Source of the DNA: Yoonia maritima
GTDB taxonomy: Bacteria; Pseudomonadota; Alphaproteobacteria; Rhodobacterales; Rhodobacteraceae
DNA length: 64,000 nucleotides
Assembly (NCBI RefSeq): GCF_002933395.1
Contig: NZ_PKFN01000014.1
Coordinates: 1-64,000 of the forward strand
Reading direction: 5' to 3'
The translations under genes were made by a program, and so were the position numbers. Positions 19,061-27,976 of the stretch are shown in pieces. Within the stretch, counting starts at the first letter, position 1; each line of letters opens with the position of its first letter. Under the pieces are notes generated by a model that had not been told where the DNA came from, searched no databases, and worked only from the letters and a program-made list of their open reading frames with translations.

Positions 19061-19672
19061 TTGGCCAATCATCTTTATCAGAATGACTTGCCAGACGGCT
19101 TGGACCTTGGACCCATCGTTGCAATCGACTGCGAAACAATGGGCCTTAATCCTCAGCGCGACCGGTTGTGCCTGATTCAAATGTCTGGCGGTGACGGTGA
19201 GTGCCATCTAGTCCAAGTCACGAAAGGGCAAACACATGCGCCAAATTTATGCGCCATGCTAAACGACCCAAATGTGCTAAAGCTGTTCCACTTTGGTCGT
19301 TTTGATATCACGGCGCTTTATAATGCCTTTGGTACGCTCAGCACGCCTGTTTATTGCACAAAAATCGCTTCGAAATTGGTCCGCACATACACTGACCGGC
19401 ATGGGCTTCGGACATTGCTGCAAGATTTGATCGGCACGGATATTTCGAAGCACCAACAACAAAGCGACTGGGGTGCCGAAAAGCTTACAGATGCGCAGCT
19501 AAACTATGCGGCCTCTGATGTTTTGCATCTGCATAAACTCAAATCTGCGCTTGATGCCATGCTGGACCGCGAAGGCCGCACTGAAATCGCACAATCTTGT
19601 TTTGATTTTCTGCCCATGCGCGCCAAACTGGATCTTGCTGGTTGGCCTGACGTCGACATCTTTTCGCACTGA
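19061..19672 (+). CDS. Short ribonuclease D-type 3'-5' exonuclease
   Basis: A 203-residue DEDD-family exonuclease without the HRDC domains of full-length RNase D. The four motifs are visible: IVAIDCETMGLN (Exo I), FHFGRFDITAL (Exo II), HGLRTLLQDLIG, and YAASDVLHLHKL (Exo III with the conserved tyrosine). It is probably an RNA-processing or nucleic acid trimming enzyme. The preferred start is TTG at 19061, 6 bases after AAAGGAAA, giving MANHLYQND. A TTG at 19010 would add 17 unsupported residues. Its TGA overlaps the kdsD start by one base. Confidence 0.85.
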   Translation: MANHLYQNDLPDGLDLGPIVAIDCETMGLNPQRDRLCLIQMSGGDGECHLVQVTKGQTHAPNLCAMLNDPNVLKLFHFGRFDITALYNAFGTLSTPVYCTKIASKLVRTYTDRHGLRTLLQDLIGTDISKHQQQSDWGAEKLTDAQLNYAASDVLHLHKLKSALDAMLDREGRTEIAQSCFDFLPMRAKLDLAGWPDVDIFSH

Positions 19673-20640
19673 TGGCAGATTCAGATAAATTCCTAAGCAC
19701 CGGCCGACGCGTTATTCACGAGGAAGCGACTGCGTTACAGCAATTGGCAGACGGGCTTGGCGACAGTTTTGCAATGGCGGTTGATCTTTTACTTGCGGTC
19801 AAAGGGCGCGTTATCGTGTCTGGAATGGGTAAGTCCGGGCATATTGCGCGAAAAATTGCGGCGACCTTTGCAAGCACCGGCACGCCTGCACATTTCGTCC
19901 ACCCAGCCGAGGCGAGCCACGGCGATCTTGGCATGATGACATCAGGGGATGTGGTACTGGTACTATCGAATTCCGGCGAAACACCTGAATTAGCAGACCT
20001 CGTGACCTATACACGCCGTTTTGGAATTCCGATGATCGGTGTCGCCAGCCGCCCAAACAGCACGCTACTGCAGCAAGCCGACGTCAGCATCACACTACCG
20101 CAACTTGGCGAAGCATGCGGATCAGGCGTTGTTCCGACCACGTCGACGACCATGACTCTTGCGCTTGGTGACGCGCTCGCGGTTGCGTTAATGGAGCATC
20201 GAAATTTCACCCCCGAAAATTTTCGGGAATTTCATCCGGGCGGCAAATTGGGTGCTCAATTGGCCAAAGTTTCTGACCTCATGCACGTTGGCCAAACCGT
20301 CCCCGTCGTTTCCTTCAACACGCCGATGACTGAAACCTTATTGATCATCAGCCAAAAGGGCTTTGGAGTGGTCGGAGTGGTGGACGATAATCAAACGCTC
20401 ATCGGGGTTGTCACCGATGGCGACCTGCGGCGGCATATGTCAGGGCTCCTTGATCATAGTGCAGGTGAAATCATGACAAAAACCCCAACTGTCATTTCAT
20501 CGCAATCGCTCGCTGCAGAGGCATTGGCCATTATGAATACCCGCAAAATTACGTGCTTATTTGCCGCCGACGAAAGCACTCCAGATAAAATTGCTGGGAT
20601 ACTGCACATCCATGACTGCCTTCGTGCGGGGGTCGTTTAA
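19672..20640 (+). CDS. kdsD: Arabinose-5-phosphate isomerase (KpsF/GutQ family)
   Basis: KdsD converts ribulose 5-phosphate to arabinose 5-phosphate, the first step towards Kdo. The 322-residue product has an N-terminal SIS domain (GRVIVSGMGKSGHIARKIAA, HPAEASHGDLGM, LSNSGETPEL) and two C-terminal CBS domains (MTETLLIISQKGFGVVGVVD and GVVTDGDLRRHM). It lies immediately upstream of lptC-lptA-lptB, the classical order, linking Kdo supply to LPS transport. Spacing to lptC is 2 bp. Confidence 0.93.
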   Translation: MADSDKFLSTGRRVIHEEATALQQLADGLGDSFAMAVDLLLAVKGRVIVSGMGKSGHIARKIAATFASTGTPAHFVHPAEASHGDLGMMTSGDVVLVLSNSGETPELADLVTYTRRFGIPMIGVASRPNSTLLQQADVSITLPQLGEACGSGVVPTTSTTMTLALGDALAVALMEHRNFTPENFREFHPGGKLGAQLAKVSDLMHVGQTVPVVSFNTPMTETLLIISQKGFGVVGVVDDNQTLIGVVTDGDLRRHMSGLLDHSAGEIMTKTPTVISSQSLAAEALAIMNTRKITCLFAADESTPDKIAGILHIHDCLRAGVV

Positions 20641-20642
20641 TC

Positions 20643-21242
20643 ATGGGCGGGCGGGACAACACGTATTCTAGAATTGTGGGGCTGGCAAAAATTGTACTGC
20701 CAATTGGTGCCCTTGTGTTGCTGTCCACGTTATTTATGTTTGCCCGTGATCCAAACGAGCCTGCAGATATTGATCTTACCGAAGTTGCAGAGATTGCGCG
20801 CGAGCAGCGGCTGTCTTCTCCAAAGTTTTCTGGGGTTACCGACGATGGTGCCGTTTTATCCATTGTGGCACGTAGCGCGCACCCAAGTTTAACAAATCCA
20901 GACACGGTCACGATCGATAGCATTCAAATGCGAATGGACAATCCCGGCGGTAGCTCAATCGACGTAACAGCGACGAATGGCGAATTGGATGGACCTGCGC
21001 GGATTGCACGGTTTTTAGGGCTCGCGCGGCTTGAAACCTCGACCGGATATAAGATGGAGACAAACGGTCTGATCGCTGAACTTGATAGCGGGGTCGTCAC
21101 ATCAGATGGATTGCTGGAAATACACGCCCCGTTCGGCGAATTGACTGCAGGAAAAGTAACGTTTCAGGTTTCCTCTGATCATGTTGGACAGCAGATGCTA
21201 TTCACCAATGGCGTCAAACTGATATACAAACCGCAAGAGTGA
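20643..21242 (+). CDS. lptC: LPS export component LptC
   Basis: A 199-residue bitopic inner-membrane protein of the LptC/YrbK family. The single span (about 15-33, IVLPIGALVLLSTLFMFA) is followed by a periplasmic beta-jellyroll rich in short strands, ending FTNGVKLIYKPQE. LptC passes lipopolysaccharide from the LptBFG extractor to LptA. It overlaps lptA by 4 bp (GTGA). Position between kdsD and lptA supports the call, since sequence conservation in this family is low. Confidence 0.85.
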   Translation: MGGRDNTYSRIVGLAKIVLPIGALVLLSTLFMFARDPNEPADIDLTEVAEIAREQRLSSPKFSGVTDDGAVLSIVARSAHPSLTNPDTVTIDSIQMRMDNPGGSSIDVTATNGELDGPARIARFLGLARLETSTGYKMETNGLIAELDSGVVTSDGLLEIHAPFGELTAGKVTFQVSSDHVGQQMLFTNGVKLIYKPQE

Positions 21243-21757
21243 TCGCCGCATTAGCAAAGGAACTCAGCCAAGTGTTCAAGAATATCGCCATATTGTCGGC
21301 TATCATGTTTTCCGCTGGCAGCGCGTCTTATGCTCAAACCAATATTAATTTGGGCGGCATGACCGTCGATACGGCTGCTGCAATCGAAGTTTCGTCCGAT
21401 AGTCTTGCGGTCGATCAAGACAGTGGCAAGGCAACATTCACCGGCAACGTTATTATTGGCCAAGGTGATCTGCGCCTGTCAGCGGCCCAAGTTGAGGTCG
21501 TTTATGCAGCTGAAAACAGCGAAATCGCCCAGCTCATTGCAACTGGCGGCGTAACATTCGTCACGGCAACCGAAGCCGCAGAAGCGCAAAGCGCTAACTA
21601 TGATATTACGTCAGGGCTTTTGACGCTGACGGGTGACGTGCTGTTAACGCAAGGCGCAAGCGCGATTTCAGCGCAAACTATGGTGGTCAATGTGTCGACC
21701 GGCACAGCATCAATGGAAGGTCGTGTGCGCACCGTTCTTCAGCAAGGCGGTAACTGA
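21239..21757 (+). CDS. lptA: LPS transport periplasmic protein LptA
   Basis: A 172-residue OstA-type protein with a signal peptide (cleavage near SASYAQ) and the strand pattern IEVSSDSLAVDQDSGKATFTG, then VEVVYAAENSEIAQLIATGG. LptA forms the periplasmic bridge for lipopolysaccharide. It starts with GTG at 21239, overlapping the lptC stop, and its stop overlaps the lptB ATG by one base (TGATG). Confidence 0.88.
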   Translation: MIAALAKELSQVFKNIAILSAIMFSAGSASYAQTNINLGGMTVDTAAAIEVSSDSLAVDQDSGKATFTGNVIIGQGDLRLSAAQVEVVYAAENSEIAQLIATGGVTFVTATEAAEAQSANYDITSGLLTLTGDVLLTQGASAISAQTMVVNVSTGTASMEGRVRTVLQQGGN

Positions 21758-22506
21758 TGGATGGCTCAACGCTAAACTCTGATATTGGGTTACATATCGT
21801 TAACTTGCGTAAAAGCTATCGCAAGCGCCCAGTTATCCGTGATGTAACAATCGATTTAGGCCGCGGAGAGGTCGTTGCGTTGCTCGGACCGAATGGTTCT
21901 GGCAAAACAACGTGCTTTTATTCCATCGCTGGCCTCGTCGCGCCCGAAGGTGGCAAAGTCATCATTGATGGTCGCGAGGTCACCACGCTCCCGATGTATC
22001 GCCGCGCGCAGCTTGGCATCGGGTATCTGCCACAAGAGATGTCAATCTTTCGTGGCATGAATGTCGAAGACAACATCATGTCGATCTTGGAAATCGCCGT
22101 AAAAGACCGTCATCGGCGACGCGAAAGGTTGGAAGAGCTACTGTCCGAATTTTCCATCGAACATCTGCGCCGTGCGTCGGCAATGGCCCTTTCTGGTGGC
22201 GAACGTCGCCGTGTCGAGATCGCGCGCTGTCTTGCGGCAGGGCCAAAATATGTACTGCTTGACGAACCCTTTGCGGGCGTCGATCCAATCGCCGTTGGCG
22301 AAATCCGGCACTTGGTCGCTGACCTGAAAAATCGTGGGATTGGCGTTCTCATCACAGATCACAACGTCCAAGAAACGCTTCAAATCGTAGACCGTGCCTA
22401 CATTCTACACGATGGAACAGTTTTGATGCATGGAACCACCGCCGAAGTGATCGCAGACGAAAATGTCCGGCGCGTGTATCTTGGCGACAGCTTTCGCGTA
22501 AACTGA
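21757..22506 (+). CDS. lptB: LPS export ABC transporter ATPase LptB
   Basis: A 249-residue ABC ATPase powering lipopolysaccharide extraction by LptFG. Walker A is LLGPNGSGKTTC, the Q-loop GYLPQEMSIFRGM, the signature LSGGERRRVEIARCLA, Walker B YVLLDEPFAGVDP and the switch histidine ITDHNVQETL. Length and motifs are normal. In many proteobacteria rpoN follows lptB; here 233 non-coding bases separate it from hpf. Confidence 0.96.
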   Translation: MDGSTLNSDIGLHIVNLRKSYRKRPVIRDVTIDLGRGEVVALLGPNGSGKTTCFYSIAGLVAPEGGKVIIDGREVTTLPMYRRAQLGIGYLPQEMSIFRGMNVEDNIMSILEIAVKDRHRRRERLEELLSEFSIEHLRRASAMALSGGERRRVEIARCLAAGPKYVLLDEPFAGVDPIAVGEIRHLVADLKNRGIGVLITDHNVQETLQIVDRAYILHDGTVLMHGTTAEVIADENVRRVYLGDSFRVN

Positions 22507-22739
22507 TTCTTTGCCGTCTCTGGCCACTGCAATATTGACAAAATCCCATTTTCGTCGCCAACTGTAGTAGATGACTGACCAAACTTCTTTTCCCGCAACC
22601 TCGCCGGCTTTTGTGCTGGGTGTAGGGAATAAGATTAACAAATTTGGGGTGTTATCGTTTTCCATAGATTAGGCGTGCGATGCTGCACCGCTTTGGCGGT
22701 GGCGTATTGTATGTCTGCAACCACAAGATAGGAGAAACG
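22507..22739. other. Intergenic region between lptB and hpf
   Basis: These 233 bases contain no convincing gene on either strand. The only element I can assign is the ribosome site AGGAGAAACG directly before hpf. No hairpin with a T-run and no sigma-54 box was seen. It presumably holds the hpf promoter. Confidence 0.5.
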
Positions 22740-23315
22740 ATGCGGTATCAAATCAGCGGTAAGCAAATCGACATTGGCGAAGCACTGCAGACACATGTGA
22801 AATCAGAACTCTCGGATATTTTGAATAAATATGCGGGGCGCCCGACCGAGGCATACGTCGTTTTCTCTAAATCTGGTCACGAATATGTCTGCGAATCCGT
22901 TGTGCATCTTTCAACTGGGCTTACGGCGCAAGCCACTGGCAAAGCGACTGAAATCTACGCAGCTCTTGATAGCAGTGCCGCGAAAATGGACAAACAGCTC
23001 CGTCGTTACAAGCGGCGGTTGAAGGATCACCACTCTGATCGGTCGCAACCGGTTGAACTTTCTGATGCTGGGTCCTATATCCTCGCACCAACAGACGAGT
23101 CAGAAGAGGCCGAGCAAGACACTGTAAACGCGATGATCGTCGCAGAGATGGAAACCAAAATTCCATCACTCTCGGTTGGTGAAGCGGTGATGCAAATGGA
23201 AATTGCAAGTGCTCCGGTGCTGGTTTTCCGCAATGAGAAACACAACGGAATTAATGTCGTCTATCGACGTGACGACGGAAATATTGGCTGGATTGACCCG
23301 AAAACGCTGGGTTAA
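22740..23315 (+). CDS. hpf: Long-form ribosome hibernation promoting factor
   Basis: A 191-residue long HPF. The N-terminal S30AE domain (about 1-100) starts MRYQISGKQIDIGEALQTHV and includes the basic KMDKQLRRYKRRLKDHH. The C-terminal dimerisation domain (about 130-191) has APVLVFRNEKHNGINVVYRR and ends NIGWIDPKTLG. Long HPF joins two 70S ribosomes into inactive 100S dimers in stationary phase. ATG at 22740 follows AGGAGAAACG; the in-frame ATG at 22680 lacks a ribosome site. Confidence 0.93.
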   Translation: MRYQISGKQIDIGEALQTHVKSELSDILNKYAGRPTEAYVVFSKSGHEYVCESVVHLSTGLTAQATGKATEIYAALDSSAAKMDKQLRRYKRRLKDHHSDRSQPVELSDAGSYILAPTDESEEAEQDTVNAMIVAEMETKIPSLSVGEAVMQMEIASAPVLVFRNEKHNGINVVYRRDDGNIGWIDPKTLG

Positions 23316-23346
23316 GCCCCAGCGAAATTGGTGAGAGAAGCGACCC

Positions 23347-23811
23347 ATGCAAGTTGCAGACATTCTAAAGCCAGAGGCGGTAAAGACAATCGCCTCTTGC
23401 ACCAGCAAGAAGCGGTTGTTTCACGATTTGGGTGAATTGGCCGAGACAAGCTATGACCTAAAATCGACCGAAGTGATCGAGGCCCTCATCGAGCGTGAAG
23501 GTCTTGGTCCAACTGGTGTTGGCCATGGTATTGCGCTTCCGCATGCGCGGCTCGCTGGTGCGACAGCCGTTCAAGGAATCTTTTTGCGTTTGGAAAAACC
23601 GCTCAATTTCGATTCAGTTGACCGGCAGCCTGTTGATTTGGTGTTTTGCCTTATTGCGCCTGAATGCGCGGGTGTTGATCACCTAAAGGCACTTGCTTTG
23701 GTATCACGGACAATGCGCGATTCGGCCACCTGTACAAAACTGCGCGCAAATAGCGACCCGGCAACGCTTCATACGATTCTAACCGAAGCCCAGTCATCGC
23801 AGGCCGCTTAG
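23347..23811 (+). CDS. ptsN: Nitrogen PTS EIIA component PtsN
   Basis: A 154-residue EIIA-Ntr. The phosphoacceptor histidine is in GHGIALPHARLAGA, with REGLGPTGVG before it and PVDLVFCLIAPECAGVDHLKA after. PtsN is the terminal protein of the nitrogen-related PTS and regulates potassium, nitrogen and envelope functions by protein contacts. It follows hpf by 31 bp, the usual pairing. Its TAG shares four bases (23808-23811) with the stop of the convergent sulfotransferase gene. Confidence 0.94.
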   Translation: MQVADILKPEAVKTIASCTSKKRLFHDLGELAETSYDLKSTEVIEALIEREGLGPTGVGHGIALPHARLAGATAVQGIFLRLEKPLNFDSVDRQPVDLVFCLIAPECAGVDHLKALALVSRTMRDSATCTKLRANSDPATLHTILTEAQSSQAA

Positions 23812-25241
23812 GCCCAATTCGAAAACCCAAATACTGAATAGTCGCGTGTGAAGGCCTCGCGCGCGGCGTCTTCGATTTCTTGGTCATAAATCGACGTCAA
23901 TCGATCATGATGCGGATGATCAGATGGAACAAGTTCGGGGCAATCGACGATCCCGACCTGCCCTGCCAAAATCTTTAGATCATTCGGTAACCGGTCTTCG
24001 CGCAGGATCATATCAGGCACAGAAAAATCAGCCATGCCCTGTAGTAATGTCAGTTGGCTGGCCCATGCTGGATCAACACGAATTGACGTTTGCCCCGCCA
24101 GATTATTTCTAAGGAACTTTAGAAAGCCCAGAAACAATTTGCGATGCAGCCTATCGTCATAGCCTGATCTATCGGACAAATCGGGTGCTTGTTCAGGAAT
24201 TGCCAACCGGTGAACCTTGCGCAGGTTCGCCCGAATGCCGGGAAAACTTGCCGGTCCATCATCAAGGATACAATCACAAAACGCTGCATGCGCACGCGCT
24301 ACAGGATGCCTAAGCACTGTAAAGCTGCGGTGACCAACATGATCCTGCTGCCAATGCCGTAGCGATTTTTGTGTGAATTTACGCTGTAACTCGCGCGGCC
24401 TAACCCCCTCAAGGTCACCGAGCCAACGCTTAATAGCCCAGTCAGGGCCCGAACGTAACGGCATATACAGCAACGCCGCTTTGTCAGCCGCAATGTAGGT
24501 TGGAACGGCGGCACCGCGCCGAGGTTCGAAATTTGGGGTACGCGTGAGGTCAAACCGGTCAGTCTGATGCAACGCATCTTTCATTTCTGAAAAATTGCTA
24601 ACGCGGTCTTCAAGCGGCTCTGGGTTTTGTTTTTTGAGTTTTTTGTCGAGATTATCCAAGCGCGCCTCGACACCCAGATACGTGGCCAAACCATTCATAA
24701 CATCCACATCACGCAAATCATCGTAACCGACATAAAACGCAGTCTGACCGCTACGCTGCAACGCGTTTTGCACCTCAATCTGGAATTCATGTATCGCAGA
24801 AAGCTGTGCTTCGAATTCATCGCAATCAAACTTAATTTGTAGCGATTTGGAATGGGTGGCGTTGGTCAGCTTCCACTGTCCAGTTTCCTTAGCAGTTTTC
24901 CAACTGACGTAGCTGTCAATCGGATTACGCGTCAGAATAATTTTTGCGCACCGAGGATCAGTCAAACACAAATTTAATGCCCGGCGGTCATGACTATGGA
25001 AGAATCGAAACCCGCACAGGCCATCATAGGATTTAACCCGTTCAATCAACTGCTGCGGATTCGCCTCGCGCTGTTCATAAGTTATACCCAAGATGTCTTC
25101 GGTCTTTGGGTAACCAATGAACGCGGGATTAAAAGCCTCGCCCTGACAGCTGACGCCATCAAGTGCATTCAGGTTTGCCTCTAGAAAATTGGACCCCGTG
25201 CGCATTTCGGCCAACACTATAAAGTAGTCGAAATTTCTCAT
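23808..25241 (-). CDS. Two-domain sulfotransferase (Stf0/NodH-like)
   Basis: A 477-residue protein with two sulfotransferase-like halves. The N-terminal half opens with a PAPS 5'-phosphosulfate loop (FIVLAEMRTGSNFLEANL) and has a 3'-phosphate region (KIILTRNPIDSYVSWKTA), matching Stf0/NodH-like LPS or glycan sulfotransferases. The C-terminal half (about 245-477) repeats a looser version: ALLYMPLRSGPDWAIKRWL followed by SFTVLRHPVARAHAAFCD, closer to sulfotransferase family 2. It probably transfers sulfate from PAPS to a surface glycan. It is the last gene of galU-GT-GT-GT14-sulfotransferase, overlapping the GT14-like gene by 4 bp. Whether both halves are active is unknown. Confidence 0.8.
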   Translation of the reverse strand: MRNFDYFIVLAEMRTGSNFLEANLNALDGVSCQGEAFNPAFIGYPKTEDILGITYEQREANPQQLIERVKSYDGLCGFRFFHSHDRRALNLCLTDPRCAKIILTRNPIDSYVSWKTAKETGQWKLTNATHSKSLQIKFDCDEFEAQLSAIHEFQIEVQNALQRSGQTAFYVGYDDLRDVDVMNGLATYLGVEARLDNLDKKLKKQNPEPLEDRVSNFSEMKDALHQTDRFDLTRTPNFEPRRGAAVPTYIAADKAALLYMPLRSGPDWAIKRWLGDLEGVRPRELQRKFTQKSLRHWQQDHVGHRSFTVLRHPVARAHAAFCDCILDDGPASFPGIRANLRKVHRLAIPEQAPDLSDRSGYDDRLHRKLFLGFLKFLRNNLAGQTSIRVDPAWASQLTLLQGMADFSVPDMILREDRLPNDLKILAGQVGIVDCPELVPSDHPHHDRLTSIYDQEIEDAAREAFTRDYSVFGFSNWA

Positions 25242-26941
25242 TTATGACCAACCACATATGACTTTGGCTCTGACGTGGGCGGCGGCCGCTTTTCCGCATC
25301 CGCCAAAATATCCCCAGTGAGGAAGGGGTGCATCCCCTGGTTCTTTAGCTCCTGAAGAAACTCTGCCAGCCCCGTCAAATCAGCCATTTCGGGTAATGTT
25401 GACACTTCCTTTGCCTTGTGGCCCGCGATCTCATCAACCACTTCTTGTAGAATAGCACGTGGGTTTTCAAGAAAATCGGCCAGTGTGCAGATTTGAATGC
25501 GCGCATGAGCATCTGGCGCACGCAATACCTTTAGTAGTTTATGTTCAATCCGCTGCAGCCGAGCCGCTTCTGCACGTACTTTGCCTGCTGGTTTACCCGA
25601 TAGAAATAGCGGAATGGACCACGCACCAGTGATCACCCAGACACGCGCATTTGTGTCATGCGCCAGCAACCACCGGATGGATTGGGTATCATCGGGACCA
25701 AACATAATACACTGATGCGTATCTCGGGCGTTCCAAACCAGATTGGTTAAAAACCCCGCAGCGTTATAGTCCCGTAAAACAGCGCTGTCGGATAAAGCAC
25801 CGCTAAAAATCGGGGCGTCACCCGCAAAGTGCGCCTTATCTTTTGCATAAATATGTCCATGCACCTGCGCCCCCGTTTGCCCAGAGAGCCATTTTTCAAA
25901 GTTTGGAAACAGGCAGTCAAAGCCCTGCATCACAGAAAACGGGACCGCCGTAATTCCATTTGCACGTGCAACGTTAGGAAAGCGGCTTTGCATATAAAGA
26001 CCTGGCCGACCGCGCGTTCGTCTTTCTAAAGCGCGACCAAAAATTCGATCAACTTTTCCGGTATTTGGCTTTGCATCTGTCAACTGGCTATCCGGCTGTC
26101 GAGGAAAAACGCGATACAACAGTCCGGCATTTGGCCAAATCTTGCGCGCCACAAAACATTCAGATCGGCGCAATATTTCAGCATGATCGTTGTAAAAAAT
26201 ATGCGGCTTTCCCTGAAAATCAAATTTTGACAACGTCAAAGACCGGCTTTGGATTCGCTTTGCATGCAAACGAGCAAGAGTTTGAAAATAGCTTTCGTCC
26301 GGGATCCAAACACGACGGAAATATCTATCGTAGGTGCGACGTTTCGGATCGTTTAAAATCGCGCCTAATGTATGACGCGTTAAGCACCACCACTGGGACC
26401 CCATATGGGGGACTAAGCCTGCTGGTATTCTGCGTTTCACACGCAGAACCTGCTGTAAACGAACATACCTATCAAACAATTTGCGGCGGCTTTTCCACGA
26501 AAACGGAAATCGCAACGTAAACCGTTCTCGATCAAGGCCGCCAACTGTCCACGGCACATCTGCCGTGGTCGCACTTTCAATGAAATCCGTTTTAGGCCGG
26601 TTGGATAGAAACGCGCGCAGCTCGGATACCGGCCGCAACGGCAAGCATGATCCAGACGCTAGAAATACGTGGCTCACTTCAGGAAAATTACGCAACATCA
26701 TTTCAGAGGCAGCCTGCGTCGCTTCGACCAGCCCCCACATTCCCCACTCACAACGAAAGCGCTGACAGAACTGCACGGTTTCTAAATCTGCAAGTGACCG
26801 CGCAAAGCCGCCATAGGCATCAACGTCAACATTGCTATCTACATGAACCACGACGGGGCAACCGCCACCAACCCAATGCCGGATCACCTGCTCGGCACGA
26901 TCGAATTCGGCATGCACCAACATGACAACACCAAATGTCAT
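25238..26941 (-). CDS. GT14-type branching N-acetylglucosaminyltransferase with extra C-terminal domain
   Basis: A 567-residue protein. Residues 1 to about 270 resemble core-2/I-branching beta-1,6-N-acetylglucosaminyltransferases (GT14): GVVMLVHAEFDRAEQVIRHW, VVVHVDSNVD, HVFLASGSCLPLRPVSEL and VWIPDESYFQTL. The C-terminal region (about 310-567, DUF5927/5928-like) has SVMQGFDCLFPNFEKWL, CIMFGPDDTQSIRWLLAHD and a stretch predicting acidic helices; its role is unknown. Likely product: a branching sugar transfer in a surface polysaccharide. It overlaps the sulfotransferase and the following glycosyltransferase gene by 4 bp each, so the three are translationally coupled. Confidence 0.78.
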   Translation of the reverse strand: MTFGVVMLVHAEFDRAEQVIRHWVGGGCPVVVHVDSNVDVDAYGGFARSLADLETVQFCQRFRCEWGMWGLVEATQAASEMMLRNFPEVSHVFLASGSCLPLRPVSELRAFLSNRPKTDFIESATTADVPWTVGGLDRERFTLRFPFSWKSRRKLFDRYVRLQQVLRVKRRIPAGLVPHMGSQWWCLTRHTLGAILNDPKRRTYDRYFRRVWIPDESYFQTLARLHAKRIQSRSLTLSKFDFQGKPHIFYNDHAEILRRSECFVARKIWPNAGLLYRVFPRQPDSQLTDAKPNTGKVDRIFGRALERRTRGRPGLYMQSRFPNVARANGITAVPFSVMQGFDCLFPNFEKWLSGQTGAQVHGHIYAKDKAHFAGDAPIFSGALSDSAVLRDYNAAGFLTNLVWNARDTHQCIMFGPDDTQSIRWLLAHDTNARVWVITGAWSIPLFLSGKPAGKVRAEAARLQRIEHKLLKVLRAPDAHARIQICTLADFLENPRAILQEVVDEIAGHKAKEVSTLPEMADLTGLAEFLQELKNQGMHPFLTGDILADAEKRPPPTSEPKSYVVGHK

Positions 26942-27948
26942 GCCCAGTTTCCCTTCGACATTAAGCCAAGCGCCTCTAATTGACGCCAGTTAATGTATTG
27001 CTCGCTCCACTGGCACCAAATCTCAGGGTCGGTATCGTTTTCAGTCACATAGGATTTGTATTCACGCCCGTGGCTATAATGTTCCGCACGATCCGCCTCT
27101 TCCAACGCCCGTTTAGAAAAGATGTTAAGAAACTTTGCGTGCAGTAATACGCCTGACGATTTTTCGCCGCCGTTTTGCCCGTAAACAAGGTTTAGCCCAC
27201 GCGGCAGCAACATATGGGTCGAACTCACATAGGTGTATGACCTATCCCATTTTACAAATGGTATCTTATTGAGCGCGGGCGATTGACTGGGCTTGTCGTC
27301 AAAGAAAACGCGCGCGCGGGGGCCACCTTGAATCCACAAATTGCGATAAAGATCATTTAGCTTGATTGTATAATTCCCGGGATCAAACCAATTCGCCCAT
27401 TTAAACGGATCGTCACCACGCCGATATACGGCGGCTGCCACGGGACCTTTTGGATACATATCCAGCATCATAGTCCCAAATGAACGTACCTCGGATGCTT
27501 CAAGCCAATCGGCAAGCGCACGTATCGGCCGGGTATCGCAAAACGGATAAACAAAAAATTCATCCACATCGACAGTCAAAGCCCAATGACCATGCGCATA
27601 TTTGTCTTGAAGATAAGTAAGCCAATCGATGCCATACCGCGACCGCCCATATGCACCATCTGTTTTCCATAACGACACATCAGGATCGCCTGAAACATAG
27701 TCAGCCCCACCATCATCGCTGCCATTATCAACAAAGATAAAGTGGTTCACACCTAAATCCCGGTAATACTGCAGAAAAAACGGCAATCGAATGTCTTCGT
27801 TTCGAAATGTGCAGAACAGGATAATATCGGTCGGGCGGATTGAATGTGTACGATCTTGCACAGCCGTCAGCTCGCGCCCCTTACGGCGCGCGCGCAACTT
27901 CCAACGCTTTCGGCGCATCCGCAAACGATATGAAGTCCATGCTCCCAA
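26938..27948 (-). CDS. Glycosyltransferase family 2/92-like protein, copy B
   Basis: A protein of about 336 residues: RNEDIRLPFFLQYYRDLGVN, HFIFVDNGSDDGGADYV, the metal-binding DxD in LTVDVDEFFVYPF, and LDMYPKGPVAAAVYRRGDDP. This is the glyco_tranf_2_4 type common in Roseobacters. It is a clear paralogue of the next gene upstream (27977-29002). TTG at 27948 follows AGAGGAACTAGT and aligns with the start of the paralogue. An ATG at 28017 would overlap the upstream gene by 41 bp, so TTG is preferred. The sugar donor and acceptor are unknown. Confidence 0.8.
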   Translation of the reverse strand: MGAWTSYRLRMRRKRWKLRARRKGRELTAVQDRTHSIRPTDIILFCTFRNEDIRLPFFLQYYRDLGVNHFIFVDNGSDDGGADYVSGDPDVSLWKTDGAYGRSRYGIDWLTYLQDKYAHGHWALTVDVDEFFVYPFCDTRPIRALADWLEASEVRSFGTMMLDMYPKGPVAAAVYRRGDDPFKWANWFDPGNYTIKLNDLYRNLWIQGGPRARVFFDDKPSQSPALNKIPFVKWDRSYTYVSSTHMLLPRGLNLVYGQNGGEKSSGVLLHAKFLNIFSKRALEEADRAEHYSHGREYKSYVTENDTDPEIWCQWSEQYINWRQLEALGLMSKGNWA

Positions 27949-27976
27949 ACTAGTTCCTCTTTTGCACTGGCAAAAC

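Noticed and set aside
22520-22545. Sigma-54 promoter in the lptB-hpf gap
   Set aside because: TGGCCACTGC lacks the required GG-N10-GC spacing.
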